DNA of 53,572 bases from Gammaproteobacteria bacterium (GTDB lineage Bacteria; Pseudomonadota; Gammaproteobacteria; Eutrophobiales; Eutrophobiaceae), in contig JAJFKL010000014.1 of NCBI GenBank assembly GCA_021773235.1, positions 1 to 53,572 of the forward strand, in the 5' to 3' direction. The translations under genes and the position numbers were made by a program. Below, one piece after another: positions 29,334 through 37,535 of this stretch; the stretch's first letter is position 1, and each line of letters begins with the position of its first letter. The notes under the pieces were generated by a model that was given only the letters and a program-made list of their open reading frames with translations, searched no databases and had not been told where the DNA came from.

Positions 29334-29987
29334 TCACCTTAAACTGATAACAGACCAATCTTGTTTTTTAGCTTCAGCTATTAAACTCTCATCACCATCA
29401 ACAGCAATGGCATGATCCACTTCTTTTAAAAGGGGTATGTCGTTATGTGAGTCGCTGTAAAACCATGTTTCTTCAAATGATTGTTTGCGGTTTTCTAGCC
29501 ATTCGTGTAATCGAGTTACTTTCCCTTCACCGTACGAAGGTGTGCCGGATACTTTTCCTGTGTATTGCCCTTCTATTACTTCTGGTTCACAAGCGATTAA
29601 ATTCCCTATGTTGAATTCTTTTGCTATGGGTTCGGTAATAAAGCGATTGGTTGCTGTGATGATTAGTAATTCATGTCCTTGTTGGCGATGGTCGTCAATA
29701 AGCGCGATCGCTTTTGGTAACATAATTGATTTTATCTTTGTTTCTATATAGTTTTTTCGCCAATCTTCTAGTTGTGCACGATCATTATCGGCCAAAACTT
29801 TCAATTGAAACTCAAGAAACTCATGGATATTCATGTTTCCCTCGACATATTCTTGATAGAACTTTTCATGACCGGCTTGATAGGCCTCAGAATCGACATA
29901 GCCTTGTTCACTGAGGAATTCTCCCCACAGGCAGTCGCTGTCTCCAGCAATTAAGGTGTTATCAAGATCAAATAGTGCGAGTTTCAT
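29334..29987 (-). CDS. HAD-IB family phosphatase (phosphoserine phosphatase-like)
   Basis: A 217-residue HAD hydrolase. Motif I is FDLDNTL with nucleophile Asp7 and acid Asp9; motif II is the LLIITATNR strand; motif IV is YSDSHNDIPLL with the metal-binding Asp pair. The helical cap between motif I and II is the PSPase-like IB type. The ATG at 29987 is chosen over an upstream TTG at 30002 because motif I then begins at the usual place. The substrate is unknown; family members act on phosphoserine, phosphorylated lipids or similar. It is divergent from rppH, where this kind of HAD gene is often found. Confidence 0.85.
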   Translation of the reverse strand: MKLALFDLDNTLIAGDSDCLWGEFLSEQGYVDSEAYQAGHEKFYQEYVEGNMNIHEFLEFQLKVLADNDRAQLEDWRKNYIETKIKSIMLPKAIALIDDHRQQGHELLIITATNRFITEPIAKEFNIGNLIACEPEVIEGQYTGKVSGTPSYGEGKVTRLHEWLENRKQSFEETWFYSDSHNDIPLLKEVDHAIAVDGDESLIAEAKKQDWSVISLR

Positions 29988-30112
29988 GTTATTGAAAATC
30001 AAGTAGTTATTAAAAGCCGCTAGTTTAGAAGCTATTTCAGATAAGGCAAATGAATTGCTTGTTTTGTTCTATTATTGGAGAATTAAAGCATGAACATATT
30101 AGGACTAGCGCG

Positions 30113-30604
30113 GTGATTGATTCAGAAGGCTTCAGAGCTAACGTTGGGATAATACTGACAAATGAAGAAGGACAGGTCTTTTGGGCGCGTCGGCTGGGCA
30201 TGGATGCGTGGCAATTTCCACAAGGCGGCATCAAAAAAGACGAGTCACCCGAATTAGCCATGTACCGCGAATTAAAGGAAGAAACAGGTTTAGACGAAGA
30301 ACATGTCGAGATAATGGGTTCGACTGATGATTGGCTGAAGTATTGGCTACCGAAGCGATTTATTCGTCACAATACCTATCCTTTATGCATAGGACAGAAA
30401 CAAATCTGGTATTTACTCAAGCTCGTTGCTGATGAAAGTTATGTAAACCTCACCCATTCTGATGAACCAGAATTCGATATATGGAAATGGGTCGATCTAT
30501 GGGACCCCATTGATGAAGTCGTTTCCTTCAAACGCAATGTCTATGAACAGGCCATCAGACAATTTGCCCCGTTTATATCAGCAGGATTTGGACGAAGATT
30601 GTAA
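30113..30604 (+). CDS. rppH: RNA 5'-pyrophosphohydrolase
   Basis: A 163-residue Nudix enzyme that removes pyrophosphate from the 5' triphosphate of mRNA and starts RNase E decay. The Nudix box spans about 38-60 (GGIKKDE...RELKEETGL); with the GTG start at 30113 the metal Glu residues fall at 53, 56 and 57, the same numbers as in E. coli RppH. A ribosome site AGGA lies 8 bases before that GTG, so I prefer it to the ATG at 30050, which would add 21 unrelated residues. The tail contains ISAGFGRRL. It stands alone without ptsP or lgt nearby. Confidence 0.93.
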   Translation: MIDSEGFRANVGIILTNEEGQVFWARRLGMDAWQFPQGGIKKDESPELAMYRELKEETGLDEEHVEIMGSTDDWLKYWLPKRFIRHNTYPLCIGQKQIWYLLKLVADESYVNLTHSDEPEFDIWKWVDLWDPIDEVVSFKRNVYEQAIRQFAPFISAGFGRRL

Positions 30605-30613
30605 TAATAAGAA

Positions 30614-30991
30614 TTATTGTTGACTTTGCATCGCCTTATAGCGCATCACATTAGACAATAATTTATTCGCAGACTTATTACTAATGCTATGAACAAAGCG
30701 CTTCATTGCCTCTGGCGCATAGTTTCCTGTTAGTAAAAACTCATAGAGACCTTCAAGATGGGTAGCGCACTCCTTCATAGCATGGTCAGTGATAACTCTG
30801 GAATCTGCTTGTAGCTGAAGTTGGCTGATGGCGTATTCATTCAAACATTCATTATATTCGGCTGACGATTCTCTGACCTTTTGATATTCTTCTTGGGTCA
30901 TCTGTCCGGACGTTTTATATTCCGCATAAACATTAAGGCTTAAAAGACATAACAACGAAGCCAGGTAAAGACAGAGTTTAGGATACATCAT
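30614..30991 (-). CDS. Secreted hypothetical protein with two cysteines
   Basis: A 125-residue protein. Residues 1-23 are a Sec signal peptide ending around VYA, so the mature part is about 102 residues, mostly helical and rich in charged residues. Two mature cysteines (in NECLNE and KECATH, about 27 apart) could form a disulphide in the periplasm. I recognise no domain. It is on the opposite strand to rppH, with the two genes ending 10 bases apart, and lies 44 bases from the divergent decarboxylase gene. Confidence 0.65.
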   Translation of the reverse strand: MMYPKLCLYLASLLCLLSLNVYAEYKTSGQMTQEEYQKVRESSAEYNECLNEYAISQLQLQADSRVITDHAMKECATHLEGLYEFLLTGNYAPEAMKRFVHSISNKSANKLLSNVMRYKAMQSQQ

Positions 30992-31035
30992 ATTTCCTCA
31001 GATAAATTAATTTCATAAATAAGAACAACAATAAC

Positions 31036-32187
31036 ATGAAAGATTCAATTTTCCATACTTCTGACCTGTTAACGCCGGCCTATGTCTATAACCAAGACGG
31101 TATTGTTAATGTGCTTGATAAACTGGTTAACTTGAAAGAAAAAACAGCTTGCTTGCCTTTATATTCGATCAAGTCAGCAAATATGGTTGGATTGCTTGAT
31201 GTCATAAAACCCTACGTATCGGGTTTTTCATGTAGTTCCTTGTTTGAAGCGCAACTCGCAGCAGAAGTGTTAGATGAGGGGCAAACAATACATATTACAA
31301 CACCAGGTTATCGACATGATGAGTGGGATAGTATTATTAAGTTATGCGATTTTGTTACCTTGAACTCAACAAACCAATGGCATAGCGCTGCAAAAAAAAT
31401 TAATGCAGATGCAAGTTGTGGTATTCGACTTAATCCCGAATTATCGTTTGTTAATGACGAACGGTACGATCCTTGTCGTCCAAATTCAAAATTAGGGCTG
31501 ACATTCGAGCAACTCCGTGCAGCAAATTCAAAACAAGAATTGGATTGGGAATCTATAGAAGGTGTGCATATACATAACAATTGTGAATCAACACGCTATG
31601 AAGAATTAAAAAAGAGCGTGGAAAAAGTCATGTCAGGTCTTTCAGAATTTAATCCAAAATTAAAATGGATTAATCTGGGTGGAGGCTATCTGTTAAATGA
31701 TAAAGCGGATCTAACGCCATTAGCAGACACTATTAAATGGCTACAAGATGAATTTAGTGTTGATGTCTACTTTGAACCAGGAAAGGCAATCACTGGTGGG
31801 GCAGGCTATTTAGTTGCTACGGTTATCGATCTGATAGAAAGTGAAAATAAAAACATTGTCGTTCTCGATACAACAATAAACCACTTACCAGAAGTATTCG
31901 AATATCAATATCAGCCTAAAGTAATGAATGCATCAGATAAAGGCAACTATAAATACCGTTTAGTGGGTTGTAGTTGTTTAAGTGGTGATTTATTTGGTGA
32001 TTACGCTTTTGATAAACAAATTGAGATAGGTAGCCGCGTTATTTTTGAAAACATCGGCGCGTATATGCAGGTGAAAGCCAATATGTTCAATGGTATTAAT
32101 TTACCAGCAACATATTTATTAAGATTAGAAGAAAATTTAGAATTAATAAAGCGAAATGACTATGAATCATTTCGTAGTCGCTTATAA
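31036..32187 (+). CDS. nspC: Carboxynorspermidine decarboxylase-like enzyme
   Basis: A 383-residue PLP-dependent enzyme of the alanine racemase/ornithine decarboxylase fold. TPAYVYNQ opens the barrel domain; the PLP Lys46 is in YSIKSA. GFSCSSLFEA, INLGGGYL (phosphate-binding Gly-rich loop), the FEPGKAITGGAGYLVATV segment and the C-terminal GCSCLSGDLFGDYAF and FNGINLPATYLL follow the NspC family pattern, in which carboxynorspermidine or carboxyspermidine is decarboxylated to the triamine. The partner carboxynorspermidine synthase is not adjacent, so the pathway must be completed elsewhere. It could also act on a related substrate. Confidence 0.85.
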   Translation: MKDSIFHTSDLLTPAYVYNQDGIVNVLDKLVNLKEKTACLPLYSIKSANMVGLLDVIKPYVSGFSCSSLFEAQLAAEVLDEGQTIHITTPGYRHDEWDSIIKLCDFVTLNSTNQWHSAAKKINADASCGIRLNPELSFVNDERYDPCRPNSKLGLTFEQLRAANSKQELDWESIEGVHIHNNCESTRYEELKKSVEKVMSGLSEFNPKLKWINLGGGYLLNDKADLTPLADTIKWLQDEFSVDVYFEPGKAITGGAGYLVATVIDLIESENKNIVVLDTTINHLPEVFEYQYQPKVMNASDKGNYKYRLVGCSCLSGDLFGDYAFDKQIEIGSRVIFENIGAYMQVKANMFNGINLPATYLLRLEENLELIKRNDYESFRSRL

Positions 32188-32325
32188 GAAATAACTAATA
32201 ATAATCGGTAATTATATTTAATTGGTTCTGGAAGAATAGTCGTAAAGTATTGCCGAGTTACGGTAATATGTCGCGAAACTAACTGTCTATACTCACATCA
32301 TAAATTTTGGGTTTTTAAATATTCA

Positions 32326-32868
32326 ATGTTGTCTGCTGGCAAAGTACTTTTTTTAGCATTTTTTGAAATCTGCCGTTTGAACAAAGGGCCTCAAGATATA
32401 CCTGCGTCAAAGAATTTATTAACACTTTGTCTGGTCGTGTATGGTTTATTTTCGATACAACTCGCGGTGCTGTCGCAACCCATCGATAAAGCCGTTTTCG
32501 CAGGTGTTTTGGAAGTCGCTTTGATTATGATCTTCTCTCTGGCCTTATTACAAATAAGGGGAAAATCAGAACGTTGGGTACAGATGGTCACCGCTTTGGC
32601 CGGCACTGGGGTCATTATTAGTATTTTAGCGATACCGCTATACCTTTTCATAGGAATTGGTGGGGAAGATGCAAGCGTTTCTAGTGGAATGCACGCCTTG
32701 GGTTTGCTGTTTTTGGCGGTATTAGCCTGTTGGAATATCACGATCATGGGGCACATCCTGCGGCATGCCCTCGACATTAATATGTTCTCAGCAATTGTAT
32801 TGGCTATCTCATATATCTGGATCATATTTAGTTTTACTGCGGCTATCATGCCTATGGATGTGACTTAA
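32326..32868 (+). CDS. Small polytopic membrane protein of unknown function
   Basis: A 180-residue protein with about five hydrophobic helices (roughly 32-52, 57-77, 88-108, 123-143 and 153-174). The N-terminal tail contains LNKGPQDIPAS, resembling small Yip1-like or DUF membrane proteins, but I cannot name the family. It ends with the stop TAA sharing its last A with the ATG of mpl, so the two are translationally linked; co-expression with peptidoglycan recycling is the only functional clue. It lies 138 bases after nspC, and this spacer may carry a promoter. Confidence 0.65.
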   Translation: MLSAGKVLFLAFFEICRLNKGPQDIPASKNLLTLCLVVYGLFSIQLAVLSQPIDKAVFAGVLEVALIMIFSLALLQIRGKSERWVQMVTALAGTGVIISILAIPLYLFIGIGGEDASVSSGMHALGLLFLAVLACWNITIMGHILRHALDINMFSAIVLAISYIWIIFSFTAAIMPMDVT

Positions 32869-34217
32869 TGCATATTCACATACTAGGCATTTGTGGGACA
32901 TTCATGGGAGGTGTGGCACAAATCGCTCGTTCCTTAGGTCACCAGGTCACTGGGTCTGACCAAAATGTCTATCCACCAATGAGTGAACAACTCACTGCTT
33001 TGGGTATTGAACTCATGAATGGCTATGAGTCAGAACACCTTGAGCCAACACCAGACTTGGTAATTGTTGGTAACACACTTTCTCGAGGTAACCGTGCTCT
33101 TGAGAGCGTGTTAAATAGGCAGCTCCCGTATGTCTCTGGGCCTGAGTGGTTATATCAATCAGTATTAAAGGATAAACATGTCCTGGCAGTCTCTGGTACG
33201 CACGGGAAAACTACAACGACAACGATCTTGAGCTGGATACTCGAATATTATGGCCTCAACCCCGGCTTTTTGATTGGAGGCGTGGCTGAAAACTTTGGTT
33301 TATCAGCACGTTACACAGATTCTGATTACTTTGTCATTGAAGCAGACGAATACGACACGGCATTTAATGATAAACGCTCTAAATTTATACATTACCACCC
33401 AAAAACCTTAATCATAAATAACATTGAGTTCGATCATGCTGATATATTTCACGATATTGCAGCGATAAGACGTGAATTTCATCATTTATTGAGAATTATA
33501 CCGCAACAAGCAAAGGTTATTGTTCCTCAAGATGATCTAGAAGTAGCAAAAGTATTAGAGATGGGCTGTTGGACACCGGTTGAGACATTCTCAGGCGTAG
33601 ATTCAGAGTGGTCACTTACTAATGCTGATAACGATTATCGGCATTTTTCAGTGTTAAAAAAGGATGAGATTGTGGGAAAGGTCTCTTGGCCATTGCTTGG
33701 TGAACACAATGCTAATAATGCATTAGCGGCCATTATCGCTGCCTATGACGTCGGCGTTCCCGTCGATAAGGCTTGCACAGCCTTATCTGAATTTAAATCG
33801 GTTAAGCGTCGTTTAGAGCGTATTTTCGATGCTAAAGAAATTCAGGTCTATGATGATTTTGCACATCACCCAACTGCAATCACAAAGACACTGAAGGCGC
33901 TACGTCAGCATGCAGGAAAGGGGAGGCTTATTGCCATAATGGAACCACGTTCTAATACGATGCGCATGGGGGTTCATGCAGAGACTTTATCAAGTGCCTT
34001 TGTCGATGCGGATCTAGTTTTACTTTTCCAGGCTGATAATGTTGACTGGGACATTGCGGCACATATGGCAGATCTCGGTGATCGTTGCCAAGTATTTACT
34101 GACATTGAGGATATTGTTGACCTGGTAAGTAAGGAGCATCAGCAGGGGGATCACATTGTCATTATGAGTAATGGCGCTTTCGGCGGACTCCATAAAAAAT
34201 TAATCGATGCCTTGTAA
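32868..34217 (+). CDS. mpl: UDP-N-acetylmuramate:L-Ala-D-Glu-meso-DAP ligase
   Basis: A 449-residue Mur ligase that attaches the recycled murein tripeptide to UDP-MurNAc. The N-terminal UDP-binding part has HILGICGTFMGG; the P-loop is SGTHGKTTTT (about 109-118); ADEYDTAF and the central HADIFHD and the C-terminal DDFAHHPTA follow the Mpl order. It differs from MurC by the ICGTFM start and by gene context. It shares one base with the preceding membrane-protein gene and is immediately followed by the LON-N gene. It uses DAP made by the asd/dap genes at the left end. Confidence 0.95.
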   Translation: MHIHILGICGTFMGGVAQIARSLGHQVTGSDQNVYPPMSEQLTALGIELMNGYESEHLEPTPDLVIVGNTLSRGNRALESVLNRQLPYVSGPEWLYQSVLKDKHVLAVSGTHGKTTTTTILSWILEYYGLNPGFLIGGVAENFGLSARYTDSDYFVIEADEYDTAFNDKRSKFIHYHPKTLIINNIEFDHADIFHDIAAIRREFHHLLRIIPQQAKVIVPQDDLEVAKVLEMGCWTPVETFSGVDSEWSLTNADNDYRHFSVLKKDEIVGKVSWPLLGEHNANNALAAIIAAYDVGVPVDKACTALSEFKSVKRRLERIFDAKEIQVYDDFAHHPTAITKTLKALRQHAGKGRLIAIMEPRSNTMRMGVHAETLSSAFVDADLVLLFQADNVDWDIAAHMADLGDRCQVFTDIEDIVDLVSKEHQQGDHIVIMSNGAFGGLHKKLIDAL

Positions 34218-34223
34218 TTGAGT

Positions 34224-34814
34224 ATGAAGATCCCATTATTCCCACTTAATACTGTTTTATTCCCTGAAGGAGAATTACAACTACGCCTATTTGAGCCACG
34301 ATACCTTGATATGGTAAGTGAATGCTTACGTTCAGATAGTGGATTTGGTATTTGTTTAATACGTGAGGGTGAAGAAGTAGGGGAGCTAGCTGATTTTTTC
34401 CCAATGGGTACATACGTCAAGATTAGTGATTGGGATCAGATGGATGATGGATTGCTTGGAATTAAAGTCATTGGTGAACGGCGTTTCAAGGTTGAGAGCT
34501 ATGATGTCCAAAAAGACAATTTATGTATGGGTGATGTCTCTTTATTGGATGAAGATGAAGAGCTTCTACCGAGCTCATATCAGAATTTTTCTGACTTACT
34601 AAAGGAGATAGCCAATCGCTATGAATTGCCACTGATGGAGGTTCCAGAGCGGTTTGAAGAGGCAGCTTGGGTCAGTGATAGATTAGCTGAGTTGTTGCCG
34701 TTTGAGATAAGTGCCAAGCAATCGTTACTGGAAATGGATAATGCACTAAATCGATTCGATTATATGCAAGCGCTGTTAGAAAAGATCGATGCAGGTGAAT
34801 ATTCGCAAATCTGA
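34224..34814 (+). CDS. LON substrate-binding (N-terminal) domain protein
   Basis: A 196-residue protein (198 if the TTG at 34218 is used). It is a stand-alone LON N-domain: it opens MKIPLFPLNTVLFPEGELQL, with RLFEPRYLDM and a beta-rich fold to about 120, then a helical bundle to the end. No AAA or protease domain follows. Such proteins are widespread in gammaproteobacteria and have unclear roles; the related domain in Lon binds unfolded substrates. It starts directly after the mpl stop and is probably in the same operon. It converges on the FAH gene, with only 5 bases between. Confidence 0.85.
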   Translation: MKIPLFPLNTVLFPEGELQLRLFEPRYLDMVSECLRSDSGFGICLIREGEEVGELADFFPMGTYVKISDWDQMDDGLLGIKVIGERRFKVESYDVQKDNLCMGDVSLLDEDEELLPSSYQNFSDLLKEIANRYELPLMEVPERFEEAAWVSDRLAELLPFEISAKQSLLEMDNALNRFDYMQALLEKIDAGEYSQI

Positions 34815-34819
34815 AAAAT

Positions 34820-35695
34820 CTAATCGATAAAACTGGATGAGTCCGGCTCCTCAATGATTGGGTTTTTTAAAACACCTATCTTTTCAATTTCTATTCGTAC
34901 TTCATCTCCTGGTTTCATATAGCCGCGCGGTTTCATTTTTACACCAACACCACTACTAGTTCCTGTCGCAATAATGTCTCCTGGTTCCAGTGTCATCACT
35001 TGGGAGAGGTATTCAACCAGATAATAGCAATCAAAAACCATATTCTCTGTATTGAAATCTTGACGTAGATCTTTATTTACCCAGGTCTTGATAGATAGTT
35101 TATGTGGGTCGCCAATTTCATCACTTGTGACGAGCCAAGGACCTACAGGCCCATGAGTGTCAAAAGACTTTCCTAAGGTCCATGTATGAGAACGCATCTG
35201 CCAGTCGCGAACACTCACATCGTTAACGACGGTATAAGCTGCGATGACGGAAGCCGCTTGCTCGCGACTGACATGACGACAACGTTTGCCGATGACAATG
35301 CCAAGTTCACCCTCGTAATCAAGTTTTTCAGAAACCTTAGGTTTGTGAATGGCATCATTTGGACCGATGACACAGCAATTTTGTTTATTAAAAAATGTTG
35401 GGTATTCGGGTTTTTCTAAACCAGTTTCTTCAATGTGATCAGCGTAATTTAAACTAACGCCAAAGAACTTATTCGGTTTTGATATCGGTGCTAGGACTTG
35501 TACTTTCTCAAGGGGGAGTAAATTAGATGGGCTAGCTATTGTATTTGTTAGTTCATTTAATGCGGATTCCCCGGCAATTAAGAAACGAATCATGCCATCA
35601 CTGCCATTGTATTCTTCCGAAGCAGGGCAGATACCATTCTCAGTGATAGCACCTACTGAAATAGTTTTATTGTACTTGTAAGAAGCTAGTTTCAT
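34820..35695 (-). CDS. Fumarylacetoacetate hydrolase family protein
   Basis: A 291-residue enzyme. The N-terminal part is a small domain; the FAH core begins at about 70. The metal-binding triad is Glu128 and Glu130 in YEGELGIVIG and Asp159 in VNDVSVRDWQ. The substrate loop contains KSFDTHGPVGPWLV, and TGTSSGVG is near the C-terminus. Family members hydrolyse or decarboxylate acylpyruvates, oxaloacetate or 2-keto-3-deoxy sugars; the substrate here cannot be told. It stands alone on the minus strand. Confidence 0.9.
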   Translation of the reverse strand: MKLASYKYNKTISVGAITENGICPASEEYNGSDGMIRFLIAGESALNELTNTIASPSNLLPLEKVQVLAPISKPNKFFGVSLNYADHIEETGLEKPEYPTFFNKQNCCVIGPNDAIHKPKVSEKLDYEGELGIVIGKRCRHVSREQAASVIAAYTVVNDVSVRDWQMRSHTWTLGKSFDTHGPVGPWLVTSDEIGDPHKLSIKTWVNKDLRQDFNTENMVFDCYYLVEYLSQVMTLEPGDIIATGTSSGVGVKMKPRGYMKPGDEVRIEIEKIGVLKNPIIEEPDSSSFID

Positions 35696-35837
35696 TAGTG
35701 ATATTAATGATTAATTAATCTCTATTATCGCAGTAAACTGGAGTTTATTTCTAATAATATGATGTGTATATGAGAGAATGCTTTTACAGGTGCGCAGTGA
35801 GAGTAAATCAAATAGAATTATCCTTTAGGCAATTTGA

Positions 35838-36386
35838 ATGCATCATACTGCTATGATTCAAAAAATATTCAATAATAAAAATCAACTTGGCTTATTAGCA
35901 TTAACACCATTATTTTTGCTTGTAAGCTCGTTTAATGATGGAATTAGTATAGGGCTAATCTCATTAGTCCTGATTTTAATTCTAACGTCGATATTATATT
36001 TCATAAGTAATTTTATTCCATCACATCACAGGCTTGTTAGCGTTCTCATTGTCAGCGTTGCTGTGACTTTAGTAGCGAGAATGTTACTAAATTCTGAAGT
36101 ATATTTTGTAGCAGACAAAATAGGTTTGTTTTTACCATTATTAGTAATCAATAGTTTGGTTATCTCTCTTGGGGAAGAGGTCTTTTCCAAGCAGAATTAT
36201 AAATCTACTATGATTTATGTTGCTGGAATTGCAGTAGCGCTTTTAATATTTTTTATCACTTTGGGTTTCCTGAAAGGATTGTTTGATAAGTTTTCAATTA
36301 TCGATTCACCTGCGGGTTGCTTTATTTTATTGGGGTTGTTGTTTGCGACATTTAACTTTTTTAAAAACAATCAAGCTACCGAATAA
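35838..36386 (+). CDS. Rnf/Nqr-type membrane subunit (RnfE/NqrD family), orphan
   Basis: A 182-residue protein with about six membrane helices. By eye it resembles RnfE: a LGLLALTPLFLLVSS opening, FIPSHHRLVSVLIVSVAVTLVARMLL, and LFLPLLVINSLVISLGEE, the conserved cofactor-site helix of the Rnf/Nqr antiporter subunits. It is shorter than usual (about 200-230) and lacks the C-terminal part that contains PPGAF. Directly before nth is where rnfE stands in E. coli (rnfABCDGE-nth). Here rnfABCDG are missing from the window: upstream is the opposite-strand FAH gene. It may be a remnant of a lost rnf operon or a divergent protein. A fair AGG ribosome site is present. Confidence 0.72.
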   Translation: MHHTAMIQKIFNNKNQLGLLALTPLFLLVSSFNDGISIGLISLVLILILTSILYFISNFIPSHHRLVSVLIVSVAVTLVARMLLNSEVYFVADKIGLFLPLLVINSLVISLGEEVFSKQNYKSTMIYVAGIAVALLIFFITLGFLKGLFDKFSIIDSPAGCFILLGLLFATFNFFKNNQATE

Positions 36387-36402
36387 TAAAGAGTAAAAAA
36401 TT

Positions 36403-37047
36403 TTGAATAAAGAAAAACGAATACGCATATTTAGTATTTTAAGAGAACAAAACCCTTCCCCTACTACAGAGTTGGTATACCAAACATCATTTGAGTTATT
36501 GATAGCCGTTATTCTTTCAGCTCAAGCGACAGATGTCGGTGTCAATAAAGCCACCAAGAAATTGTATGCTGTAGCCAATACACCTGAGGCAATTTATGAA
36601 TTGGGTCTAATAAAACTTAAATCTTATATTAAGACCATTGGTCTTTATAACAACAAGGCAAAAAATATCATTGAGACTTGCCGGATTCTGGTAGAAAAGT
36701 TTAACAGTGAAGTCCCGCAAGATCGGAAATCGTTAGAGAGCTTGCCCGGGGTGGGCCGTAAGACAGCAAATGTCGTATTAAATACGGCCTTTGGTGAGCC
36801 AACTATAGCGGTTGATACACATATCTTTCGGGTATCTAACCGTACGGCTATTGCGCCAGGAAAAAACGTAGATCAAGTTGAGCAGCGTTTGTTGAAGTTT
36901 ATACCCGATGAATTTAAAAAAGATGCACATCATTGGCTGATCTTACATGGGCGTTATACCTGTATTGCACGTAGCCCGAGATGCGGAAGTTGTATCATAT
37001 TCGACGAATGTGAGTGGAAAGAACGCGAAAAGTATGCAGAACATTGA
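36403..37047 (+). CDS. nth: Endonuclease III
   Basis: A 214-residue DNA glycosylase/AP lyase for oxidised pyrimidines. The HhH motif is LPGVGRKTANVV with catalytic Lys120, and Asp138 lies in VDTHIFRVSNR, both at the E. coli numbers. The C-terminal 4Fe-4S loop has the C-X6-C-X2-C-X5-C spacing. It begins with TTG, since the first codons MNKEKR match the family start; a weak AAAGAG lies upstream. It is 16 bases after the orphan Rnf-type gene. Confidence 0.96.
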   Translation: MNKEKRIRIFSILREQNPSPTTELVYQTSFELLIAVILSAQATDVGVNKATKKLYAVANTPEAIYELGLIKLKSYIKTIGLYNNKAKNIIETCRILVEKFNSEVPQDRKSLESLPGVGRKTANVVLNTAFGEPTIAVDTHIFRVSNRTAIAPGKNVDQVEQRLLKFIPDEFKKDAHHWLILHGRYTCIARSPRCGSCIIFDECEWKEREKYAEH

Positions 37048-37107
37048 TAAACAAGCGTAAAATACCGGGAATTAGTAATTTCTTTAATATGATTAAAAAC
37101 TGAATAT

Positions 37108-37533
37108 ATGTTTGTTCAAGATAGGAATGAAGCGCGTAACTACTTTTATCAGGTATGGAGTAAGCAAAAAAATAAGCTTCCATTAGAACCGATAGAGGCA
37201 ATTATTTCGGATGTGATCATGGAACATCCCGAATATCATCATTATCTTGAAGTGGAAGAAACGTCAAAAGAAAATGATTTTAGTCCAGAACAGAATGAAT
37301 CGAATCCTTTTTTACATATGGGGATGCATATAGCATTAAAAGAACAAGTAAGTTCTAACAGGCCGACAGGCATTAATGATGCGTATAAAAAAATAATGAC
37401 TAAATCTATTTCTACACATGATGCAGAGCATAAGATGATGGAATGTCTTGGACGAATATTGTGGGAAGCTCAGCGCAATAATGCCTTGCCAGATGATAAT
37501 GAATATCTTGAATGTTTGAATAAGGTTTGTTGA
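37108..37533 (+). CDS. DUF1841 family protein
   Basis: A 141-residue cytoplasmic protein. The markers are MFVQDRNEARNYFYQVWSK at the start, IMEHPEYHHYL, SNPFLHMGMHIALKEQ in the middle and HDAEHKMMECLGRILWEAQ near the end, the DUF1841 pattern; several His and Glu residues are well spaced for metal binding. The function of the family is unknown. It starts 60 bases after nth, and its stop overlaps the possible TTG start of the next gene. Confidence 0.88.
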   Translation: MFVQDRNEARNYFYQVWSKQKNKLPLEPIEAIISDVIMEHPEYHHYLEVEETSKENDFSPEQNESNPFLHMGMHIALKEQVSSNRPTGINDAYKKIMTKSISTHDAEHKMMECLGRILWEAQRNNALPDDNEYLECLNKVC

Positions 37534-37535
37534 TA

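Noticed and set aside
32248..32268. Imperfect inverted repeat TATTGCCG / CGGTAATA upstream of the 180-residue membrane protein gene
   Set aside because: One mismatch over eight bases in AT-rich sequence; too weak to support an operator call.
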